DNA of 38,213 bases, taken from positions 1-38,213 of the forward strand of contig JADHTP010000003.1 of assembly GCA_016784945.1 (NCBI GenBank). Direction: 5' to 3'. The stretch is from Deltaproteobacteria bacterium. Lineage in GTDB: Bacteria; Myxococcota_A; UBA9042; DTJE01. Below, one piece after another: positions 8,393-15,688 of this stretch. A program made the translations under genes and the position numbers. The notes beneath the pieces were generated by a model. The model was not told the origin of the DNA and did not search any database. It saw only the letters and a list, made by a program, of their open reading frames with translations. Each line of letters opens with the position of its first letter. Position 1 is the stretch's first letter.

Positions 8393-9373
8393 ATGACAGC
8401 GGGAAGGCGGGGGGCCCTGCTCGCGGCGGGCGTGTTTCTCTGTGTCGCGGGTGGCTGTGGCAGCGACGATGGCGTCCCGGATCCGGCGGACGCGTCCGAT
8501 TCGGGCGATCAGGGCCCGGACCTGGCCGTGGACGACGGCGCCCAGGAGGACGGCGTCAACCAGACCTGCCTCCAGTGCATCGAGCCGGGGCTCATGCTGC
8601 GCTGGCACAAGATCGACCTCGTGGAGCCTTCCGTGCCCGCGGGTCTGCCGGAATTCCTGAACAACATCATCCAGCCCGACGTGAACGACTACCGCATCAA
8701 CATCGGGTTGCGGATCAACGAAATCAGCCCGAAGCCGGACGGCACCCTGGGCGTCCAGCTGACTGCGGGTACGACGTGGCATGACCTCGATCCCTCGGAC
8801 GTCCTGGCCATCCACGGGGGGGACAAGACGCCGTCCTGGTATCAGTTCATGGACGGTTTAACCACGGAGGTCGATGCCGTGGTCAAGAAGGACTGCACCT
8901 TCGGAACCAGCGAGGAAACGACCCTGTGGTTCAAGTCCGGACCCGCCGAGTTCGGGTACATGTGCTCGCCGGCCCGTCCGGACCTGGTGGCTCCCGCCGA
9001 CGTTCTGCCCTTCGAAAAGGCCATCACCTGGGGGACCTTCGACAACCAGTGCACCCGGATCATGAACGGGCGAATCGACGCCTGCATCCGGGCCGTGAGG
9101 GCCTGTGAAATCTGTGTCTTCATCCTGTCGCCGGACTACAAGACGTTCGTTTCCGAGGAAGACCCCTCGGTGGACCCGGCCGAGCCCTGCTTGCCACAAT
9201 TCTGTGATCGCTGGTGCGGGCGCGGTGAAGGCGGCGTTCCCCTGTGGACCAACCTCGGTGGCTTCATCGAGACCATCGAAGTGCCCCAGAACTGCGAGGT
9301 GAACGGGGATCCCGGGTACCATTTCGTGGTGAACTTCGAAGCGGAGGTCGTCCCGGTTCCACCCGGATCGTGA
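8393..9373 (+). CDS. Lipoprotein of unknown function, Cys-rich
   Basis: Signal peptide/lipobox LLAAGVFLCVAGGCGSDDG; TCLQC, CEIC, CDRWCG cysteine pairs. Confidence 0.75.
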   Translation: MTAGRRGALLAAGVFLCVAGGCGSDDGVPDPADASDSGDQGPDLAVDDGAQEDGVNQTCLQCIEPGLMLRWHKIDLVEPSVPAGLPEFLNNIIQPDVNDYRINIGLRINEISPKPDGTLGVQLTAGTTWHDLDPSDVLAIHGGDKTPSWYQFMDGLTTEVDAVVKKDCTFGTSEETTLWFKSGPAEFGYMCSPARPDLVAPADVLPFEKAITWGTFDNQCTRIMNGRIDACIRAVRACEICVFILSPDYKTFVSEEDPSVDPAEPCLPQFCDRWCGRGEGGVPLWTNLGGFIETIEVPQNCEVNGDPGYHFVVNFEAEVVPVPPGS

Positions 9374-9750
9374 TGACGTCTATGACCTGTGTCTTCCCCG
9401 TCCTGACACTGACTGCCCTGGTCGCGCTCCTGCTGGCGGAGTACCGCGGATTCCGGCCCGGCATCTGGATCGCCAAGCCGCTGGCCTCCCTGGGATTCCT
9501 CGGCGGCGCGGTGTACCTGGGGGCACTGGACGGATGCTACGGGGCCACGCTCTTCGCCGGGCTGGTGCTGTCCTTTGTAAGCGACGTCCTGCTGATCCCG
9601 AAAAAACCGCTGGTCTTCCGCCTGGGCATCGTCTCCTTCCTGCTGGCCCACGTGGCCTACATTGCCGCCTTCGTGAACCGGGCCTGGGGCCTGCCTTTCT
9701 ACTACGGGGGGCAATGGTTGCTGGTCTGGTCCGCCGCCCCCCTGGCCTGA
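9373..9750 (+). pseudogene. YhhN-family (lysoplasmalogenase-like) membrane protein, C-terminally truncated
   Basis: KPLASLGFLG...FAGLVLSFVSDVLLIPKKPLVFRLGIVSFLLAHVAYIAAF resembles the N-terminal half of YhhN; ends after 125 aa, 13 bp before the convergent peptidase stop. Confidence 0.6.
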
Positions 9751-9763
9751 GCCTCACCCGTTT

Positions 9764-11059
9764 TTACTTCTTCTTTCCGAACCGTTCGAGCAGGGCCGGG
9801 GCCACGTCCCGGTGGACCATCACCGTGAGCATCTTCAGGCGGATGAAGTCTTCACGGAAGAAGTAATAACCCTTGAATTTCCCCTTCCTGGCGCTGCGGC
9901 CGGAATCCTTGATCAGGTACCAGTCACTGCCGTCCACCGTGGCCCGCCCCAGCAGGTGAATGCCGTGATCGTCTCCGGTGGACTTGTTGTGGATCCGGTA
10001 TTCCCGCACATCCTGAGTGATCAGTCCGGGCGGGATGTCGAAGTCGGGAACGAAGGCCACGTCCTGCTCCGGGTTCTTGCCGGGCTCGGACACGTCACCG
10101 CCGAGGCCCACGGTGTACCCGGCCTCCACGGCCTGCCCGACCACGCCGTAAAAGTCCTCCAGCGGGACATTGTGGTAGGTGTCGTCGAGCCACCAGTTGT
10201 CGGGCACGTCGAAGAGCGCGGTCTGGAACAGGGGCTCCCGGGTGGTGGACATGAACTGGACGTAGGCGTCGGGGTCCAGGCCCAGGTAGTCCGTCACGAA
10301 GGTGACCGGGGTGTACTGCCGGCCCTCCCATTGGAACTCCGCCGGCGGCCGGCCCAGGTACCGCTCCATGATGGCGTGGATGTTGGCCAGCACCAGGGCC
10401 TCGTCCCACAGGTCCGTGGCCTTTGCGTGTTCCAGGTACTGGTTCATCTCCCGGTGCATGCGGCTGTGGTCGTGCCAGCCGTCTTCGGCCAGGATGCCGG
10501 GGAACAGTTCGTGTGGGACCGCGCCGTGCTTCTTCCACATCCGGGTGACGGAGTTGAGCTGCGATCCCTCCCCGAAGGCCGAGTCGCCCCGCCGGGCCAC
10601 GAACCGCCGGGCCTTTTCCACGTATTCCCAGTACACGGTGAACATTTCGGACATCTTGACCTTGCGGCCCCTGATTCGGTGAATCTCCGACTCGAGGTAG
10701 GACGTGCCTGCGAAGGACCAGCAGGTGCCGGTGTAGTACTGCGCCACGGGGGCAAAATGGAAAGGCGCCCCGAAGATCTCCAGGGAGGCGGGTCTCCGGG
10801 ACGCGGGCAGGTCGGCGATGAGGTCCTTCCGGCTGTCCTTCTTCAGCTTCTTTTCGGTCTTCTGGTTTTCCCGGATGTTGGCCGTGGCCTTCTTTTCATC
10901 CGCGTCCCGGGCCTCGTTCCGGTCCTTGATGGCCTTGATGACCTTGTCCTCGACGTGAGGGCGATACCGGGCCGGGTCGGGCCTGTCGGCGGGTGATGCC
11001 TCCGCCCAGGCCGGCAGGGCGGTACACACCAGGGCAACGATGAAGGGCCTTGCGTTCAT
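9764..11059 (-). CDS. Secreted papain-like (C1/bleomycin hydrolase-like) cysteine peptidase
   Basis: Signal peptide; VAQYYTGTCWSFAGTSYLESE catalytic Cys; DDHGIHLLGRA catalytic His; WYLIKDSG at the Asn position. Confidence 0.8.
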   Translation of the reverse strand: MNARPFIVALVCTALPAWAEASPADRPDPARYRPHVEDKVIKAIKDRNEARDADEKKATANIRENQKTEKKLKKDSRKDLIADLPASRRPASLEIFGAPFHFAPVAQYYTGTCWSFAGTSYLESEIHRIRGRKVKMSEMFTVYWEYVEKARRFVARRGDSAFGEGSQLNSVTRMWKKHGAVPHELFPGILAEDGWHDHSRMHREMNQYLEHAKATDLWDEALVLANIHAIMERYLGRPPAEFQWEGRQYTPVTFVTDYLGLDPDAYVQFMSTTREPLFQTALFDVPDNWWLDDTYHNVPLEDFYGVVGQAVEAGYTVGLGGDVSEPGKNPEQDVAFVPDFDIPPGLITQDVREYRIHNKSTGDDHGIHLLGRATVDGSDWYLIKDSGRSARKGKFKGYYFFREDFIRLKMLTVMVHRDVAPALLERFGKKK

Positions 11060-11112
11060 GGATTTTTCCCTCGTTGCGTTTTAGGGGGCAAGAATACTTC
11101 ATCTGCGGGGCC

Positions 11113-11126
11113 AGGCGATAGGCGAT
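11113..11126. repeat. Heptad repeat AGGCGAT x2
   Basis: AGGCGAT AGGCGAT in intergenic DNA. Confidence 0.55.
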
Positions 11127-11128
11127 AA

Positions 11129-11216
11129 GCCATCTTCGCAGGGCAAACGCATCTAATTCGTGGTCGTGCGTAGCTTCTGTTTCAACATTTTGATGCGTTT
11201 GCCATGGCCATCTTCG
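11129..11216. mobile_element. MITE-like mini element (68 bp, 11139-11206) with 15-bp TIRs and 10-bp flanking direct repeats
   Basis: GCCATCTTCG (11129-11138) / CAGGGCAAACGCATC ... GATGCGTTTGCCATG / GCCATCTTCG (11207-11216); TIRs 14/15 identical. Confidence 0.8.
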
Positions 11217-11223
11217 TCACACG

Positions 11224-11258
11224 GTAGACGACAGACGACAGACGACAGACGGCAGACG
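11224..11258. repeat. Heptad repeat RYAGACG x5
   Basis: GTAGACG ACAGACG ACAGACG ACAGACG GCAGACG. Confidence 0.9.
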
Positions 11259-11266
11259 CCTCCCCC

Positions 11267-11316
11267 ACGATCAACGATGTACGATCAGACCATCAACGTC
11301 CCGCGATAGGCGATCG
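11267..11316. repeat. Heptad-period sequence (ACGATCA/ACGATGT/ACGATCA ... GCGATAG/GCGATCG)
   Basis: Read directly; flanks the rfbB remnant. Confidence 0.6.
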
Positions 11317-11322
11317 GCTAAC

Positions 11323-11580
11323 CGGTTCCACGTGGTGGTCCTGGACAAGCTGACCTATGCTTTGCAACCTGGACAACCTGTCGGCCCTGACCCCGGAACA
11401 GAAATCACGCTTTTCCTTAGTCAAGGGCGACACCGGAGACCGCGACTGCGTGGACGGGGTTTTCGGGCAGCGGGACCTGCACGCGGTGGTCAATTTCGCG
11501 GCGGAGTCCCACGTGGACCGATCCATCGAAGACCACGAATAACGATTCGTGACCAACGTCAAACTGTTGACCCTCTTCGG
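11323..11580 (+). pseudogene. rfbB: Remnant of dTDP-glucose 4,6-dehydratase (RfbB) with frameshifts
   Basis: VVVLDKLTYA | NLDNLSALTPEQKSRFSLVKGDTGDRDCVDGVFGQRDLHAVVNFAAESHVDRSI | FVTNV split over frames; N-terminal Rossmann part and C-terminal two thirds missing. Confidence 0.8.
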
Positions 11581-11657
11581 AGGGGGGGGGCTGGCGCAAA
11601 GGTGTGCTAGCATGAAATCGGTCTGCGGCCGATGGTGTCATTCAACCGGCGAGAGCA

Positions 11658-12782
11658 ATGAACAGCAACAAGACAAGACTGCTTTCCATAGGGTTCCTCC
11701 TGGTCGCACTGACCCTTCCGGCGGCGGCCCGATCCGATCCTTTCACACCTTTCAGGGGCGAGTCGAAACCGGTGACGGTGGAGGACGTCCGGCCCCACAT
11801 CGGCGAGGACGGAAACGCCACCAACGAGTTCTACAGCGAATGGTGGTCCTTCGTGTTCCAGATGGAAGACGGCTACGGGGCCTATGCCCAGTTCCTTCTC
11901 TACAACCTGGGACCCGGTGACGGCATGGCGGCCGTCCGCACCACCCTGGCTCTCCCCGACGGCTTTCACATGAACGAAAAGACCGTGTACGAGTCGGGGG
12001 AGTGGGACTACGCAAAGGACAAGTTCGAAATCCGGCTGGGCGACAACGTGGTGGGAGGTCCCCTGGACGGGCTGAAGATACGGCTGAAGAACGAGTCCTT
12101 CGAGGCCGAATACAATCTGGAGAACATCGCCCCGCCCTGGAAGCCGGGCAGCGGTCGGGCCCACTACGGGAAGTCCGGCAAACGCCACTACGACTTCCAG
12201 GTCATCGCCCCCGTGGCCCGAATGACGGGCCGGGTGAAGGTGGAGGGCGAAGACGAATGGCGCCCGGTCAAGGGCATCATGTACGTGGATCACTCCATGG
12301 CCACCATCGGCATGCACGAGCAGTCGAAGCGCTGGCTTCGGTTCAGGAGCATCGATCCAAAGCGCACCTTCCTCATGGCGGATATCCGGCCGCCGGAGCT
12401 GTATGGCGACGAGACGATCCAGTACGCCGTGCTGTTCGAGGAGGGCCGCAAGGTGTTCGAAAGCCTGGACCTGGACCTGGGATTCGGGAGCCGATACGTG
12501 GACCCGGAAAAGAGCGGCTACGTGGCGGCCCGACTGGTGGAGATGAAGCACAAGGAAGGCGATCTCAAGATCCACGGCGCCGTGAAGGCCCGCAAAATGA
12601 CGAACCGGGAGGATTTCCTGGCGGCCCTGAGCCCTGCCATCCGTTTCGTGGTGTCCAAGTTCGTCAAGCCCATCATGTACTATTTTTCCGGCCTGTACAC
12701 CATCGAGACCGTGGACAAGGACGGCCAGAAGAAACGCTACAAGGGCAACGGAAAGTACTACGTCACCATCGTGAATCCCTGA
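11658..12782 (+). CDS. AttH/CrtC-like (hydroxyneurosporene dehydratase/lipocalin-like superfamily) secreted protein
   Basis: Signal peptide; FYSEWWSFVFQMEDGYGAYAQFLLYN and GIMYVDHSMATIGMHEQSKRWLRFRSIDPKRTFL resemble the AttH/CrtC fold. Confidence 0.65.
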   Translation: MNSNKTRLLSIGFLLVALTLPAAARSDPFTPFRGESKPVTVEDVRPHIGEDGNATNEFYSEWWSFVFQMEDGYGAYAQFLLYNLGPGDGMAAVRTTLALPDGFHMNEKTVYESGEWDYAKDKFEIRLGDNVVGGPLDGLKIRLKNESFEAEYNLENIAPPWKPGSGRAHYGKSGKRHYDFQVIAPVARMTGRVKVEGEDEWRPVKGIMYVDHSMATIGMHEQSKRWLRFRSIDPKRTFLMADIRPPELYGDETIQYAVLFEEGRKVFESLDLDLGFGSRYVDPEKSGYVAARLVEMKHKEGDLKIHGAVKARKMTNREDFLAALSPAIRFVVSKFVKPIMYYFSGLYTIETVDKDGQKKRYKGNGKYYVTIVNP

Positions 12783-12824
12783 CATGGCCCCGGTCCGGGC
12801 CGCGGTGGAACACTGCCATTTGAA

Positions 12825-13165
12825 ATGTCCCTGATGGATTCCCGGTCGCGCGTCCAGGGTCTGATGCAGGGGTGGGTGGACCTGTCCCTGCGCCACCTCT
12901 GGCGGATCATCGGCATCGCCACGCTGGTTTTCTGGACGTCGGTGCTCTTCGCGGTCCGCCTGGACCTCAAGATCGACTTTGTGGAACTGCTGCCCACGGA
13001 CTCCCCCTCCGTACTGAACCCCGAACAGCTCAAGGGGCGGGTGACGTCCTACCGGACCCTGACCGTGGCCATCGAGTCACCGGACCTCGACGTATCCATG
13101 AAGTTCGCCGATGACCCGGCCGAGCGGCTGCGGGCCTTTCCCAGGGACCGGATCCGGTACGTGGG
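12825..13165 (+). pseudogene. N-terminal fragment of an RND/MMPL-type exporter
   Basis: WRIIGIATLVFWTSVLFAVRLDLKIDFVELLPTDSPSVLNPEQLKGRVTSYRTLTVAIES resembles the TM1 plus porter-domain start of RND proteins; homology ends near IRYV; ORF continues to 13334 without recognisable family sequence. Confidence 0.7.
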
Positions 13166-13169
13166 CGTA

Positions 13170-13309
13170 CAGGGGCATGGTGGGACAGGGCTCGACCGTT
13201 GTGTCAGTATCCCGGACTTCGACCTCTACCACGTCCAGTGGCGTCCCGGCAGTGCCGCTGCAACCGAAAAGCAGCACGAACGCGGCAAGCCAATGACGTG
13301 TTTTTCATC
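13170..13309 (-). pseudogene. N-terminal fragment of a lipoprotein gene with an A-tract frameshift
   Basis: Minus strand reads KTRHWLAAFVLLFGCSGTAGTPLDVVEVEVRDTDTTVEPCP; ATG upstream is out of frame by one A (ATGAAAAACACG). Confidence 0.5.
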
Positions 13310-13354
13310 ACATTTTCCGTGCGATTCCGAATAGTACCTGTAAACGTAAAGAAA

Positions 13355-13399
13355 TTGACTTAACGAACCGATTTCCGGAGTATCGGTACCCGGGTACCG
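13355..13399 (+). promoter_or_regulatory. Candidate promoter with 16-bp perfect palindrome (operator-like)
   Basis: TTGACT 13355-13360, 17-bp spacer, GAGTAT; CGGTACCCGGGTACCG at 13384-13399, 30 bp before the ATG at 13430. Confidence 0.4.
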
Positions 13400-13429
13400 C
13401 TACTTTCTCGCGGGGGTGGGAGCAACTAC

Positions 13430-14248
13430 ATGGCAGTCATCGACTTCAGGGTGCGACCCCGAACGGCCTATTTCTTCAAGGACCTGGTGCCCGATGTCAT
13501 TCCGGCGTACCAGACCTACGTCCGGATGTTCAACATCGAGCCCCGGCTGACCCTCGTGTCCCTGGAAGACTCCGTCAAGGAGATGGTTTCCGGCGAGGTG
13601 ACCCACGGCGTCATCTTTTCGGGCAACGCCGAAGGCAATCGCGAGGTGTACAAGGCCTGCCGGCAGTTCCCCGACCAGTACTTCGGGATGGCCGGTATCG
13701 ACATCACCCAGGGCGTCACGAAGGGCATGAAGGACCTGGAACAGGCCTACGAGGAGTTTGGTCTGGCAGGGCTCAGCCTGAGCCCGTTCATGACCGGGAT
13801 TTCCGCGGACGACCCGCGTTATTTTCCCCTGTATGCCCTGTCCGAAAAGGCCGGGAAGGTGGTCCAGATCCACTCGGCCGTTCATTTCAACCAGGAGTTT
13901 CCCCTGGAGGTCTCCGAGCCGGTCCACATCGACCGGATCGCCGTGCATTTCCCGGGCCTGCGGATCGTGATGTGCCATGCCGGATTCGGTTTCGGCAACG
14001 CCGGCCTGGTCATCGTGGCGCGTCACCCCAACCTGTTCGCCGACTTCTCCGGGCTCCATCCCAGTGCCCTGCCGACGGAGATGGTGAAGGCCATCAACGG
14101 TATCCTGCGGGACAAGGCGATCTTCGGCACCAACTACCCGTGCATCACCTTCGACATCGTGCCAGAATGGAAGAAGGTCGTCAGGGAAGAGAACCAAGCG
14201 GTCTTCTTCCACCTCAATGCCCAGCGGGCCCTGGGAATCGAACGATAG
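13430..14248 (+). CDS. Amidohydrolase_2 family (TIM-barrel) protein
   Basis: MAVIDFRVRPR, KVVQIHSAVHF, IVMCHAGFGFG, IFGTNYPCITF; first HxH replaced by RVR and final Asp by Asn. Confidence 0.8.
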   Translation: MAVIDFRVRPRTAYFFKDLVPDVIPAYQTYVRMFNIEPRLTLVSLEDSVKEMVSGEVTHGVIFSGNAEGNREVYKACRQFPDQYFGMAGIDITQGVTKGMKDLEQAYEEFGLAGLSLSPFMTGISADDPRYFPLYALSEKAGKVVQIHSAVHFNQEFPLEVSEPVHIDRIAVHFPGLRIVMCHAGFGFGNAGLVIVARHPNLFADFSGLHPSALPTEMVKAINGILRDKAIFGTNYPCITFDIVPEWKKVVREENQAVFFHLNAQRALGIER

Positions 14249-14257
14249 GGCGCATCG

Positions 14258-15688
14258 ATGAAACCCGAAGACTTCGAAGCACCACTGGACGCGTTTTCCG
14301 AATACGCCATGGCCGTGGAGAACGACGACTACCCCAAGACGGATTTCACCCAGTTGCAGTTCCGCGGTCCCGTGGATCCGGCCGCCATGGCCGAGGCCCA
14401 TGACGATGCCATCGCCCTGGTCCCTATTTTCAGCAGCCACCTCGTGGAGCGGCGGCGGGGACTGTTATACCGGCCCCGCTGGGTCTTCGACCGGGAAGTG
14501 CCGAACCGGTTGCGGGTAGAAGACTGTCGCCACGTGGCCGGCGATCCCTTCGACCCCATGGATTTCAGCACCAGGCACTACGAGCTCCGTATACGGCAGC
14601 GGATGGACCTGACGCGTGAATTTCCCTGCAATTGCTCGCTGTTGCGCGTGGGCGACGAAGAGCACATCCTTTCACTTCAGTTCCATCACAGCTGCATGGA
14701 TGCCCACAAGGGTTACCTGTACCTGACCCGGCTCCTGGCCGGTTACCATGAAAGGATCAAGGGCAAGGCCCCCGACTGGGCCGACTCCCAGGGCATGGCC
14801 GCACTGACCCGGCAGGGCGATATGGTGAAGCCGGTGTCCGCCGGACGGTTCATCCGGGAACAGCTCGCGGACGTGTTCTGGCGGAACCGATCCGGGAGCG
14901 TGTCCAACATCGCTTCCGAGGAAGTGCGGGACTACCGTGAGGTCCGGGGACGGTACAGCCTGCGGGCCGTGATCGAAGACCCGGCCGTGCTCCAGGGTCT
15001 TTTCGATCGAGCACGGGCCCATCATGCCACGGTGAACGACCTGTTTTTCGCGGTGACCCGCCGGGTCCTGTCCCGCTGGAACCGCGATCACGGCGCGTCC
15101 GACGACCGGTTCCGCTTCATGCTGATCACCAGCATCAAGGGCCGGACCCGGCAGTCCGAGGCTGCGGGGGCGGGCGTTTCCGGGTTGAACTTCGTTTCCA
15201 CCGGCCAGGGGGGCGCCAGTCTCGACACGCTGATGCAGTTCTTCCGGGATGTCAGGCGCGACCAGCTCGCCCGGGGGATCGACATCCGGTTCAACCAGGC
15301 CATGTGCCGCATGGTGGGGGCGGCGCGGCTGCTGCCGCTGCGCAAGCGTTCGAGGCTTCTGAATCCGGTGGTGAACAGCATCCCGTGCACCTTCTCCCTG
15401 TCGAACCTGGGGGTGGTCTGGCCTCGCATGGAAAACGGTCGCCCCACCCTGGACTCGGAGGTGCTCGGCGCCGGGGACTTCGTGATCAGTGACATCCACT
15501 CGAGCGCGTCCGCCGGGCGTAGCGTGGGACTCGCCCTGGCCGTCCGTATCCACCAGCGACGCATGTACCTGAACTTCGTGGCCGACCGCTTCCGGTTCCG
15601 GGAGCCCGAGGCGCGGGAACTGGTCGACCGGTTCGTACGGGAACTCACGGCGGCCCACGAGCCCGGTTCCGGGCAGGAGGGGGAATGA
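14258..15688 (+). CDS. Condensation-/wax-ester-synthase-fold acyltransferase-like protein
   Basis: LSLQFHHSCMDAHKGYLYL (HHxxxD) plus NDLFFAVTRRVLSRWN and C-terminal FSLSNLG...DFVISDIH regions. Confidence 0.75.
   Translation: MKPEDFEAPLDAFSEYAMAVENDDYPKTDFTQLQFRGPVDPAAMAEAHDDAIALVPIFSSHLVERRRGLLYRPRWVFDREVPNRLRVEDCRHVAGDPFDPMDFSTRHYELRIRQRMDLTREFPCNCSLLRVGDEEHILSLQFHHSCMDAHKGYLYLTRLLAGYHERIKGKAPDWADSQGMAALTRQGDMVKPVSAGRFIREQLADVFWRNRSGSVSNIASEEVRDYREVRGRYSLRAVIEDPAVLQGLFDRARAHHATVNDLFFAVTRRVLSRWNRDHGASDDRFRFMLITSIKGRTRQSEAAGAGVSGLNFVSTGQGGASLDTLMQFFRDVRRDQLARGIDIRFNQAMCRMVGAARLLPLRKRSRLLNPVVNSIPCTFSLSNLGVVWPRMENGRPTLDSEVLGAGDFVISDIHSSASAGRSVGLALAVRIHQRRMYLNFVADRFRFREPEARELVDRFVRELTAAHEPGSGQEGE

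Noticed and set aside
9812-10996. 394-aa plus-strand ORF opposite the C1 peptidase
   Set aside because: Shadow frame; catalytic Cys/His motifs are on the minus strand.
11113-11316. CRISPR-like array
   Set aside because: Units are 7 bp with no spacers of CRISPR length, and no cas genes are present.
13384-13399. Palindrome as transcription terminator
   Set aside because: No T-run follows and it lies directly upstream of a start codon; an operator role fits better.
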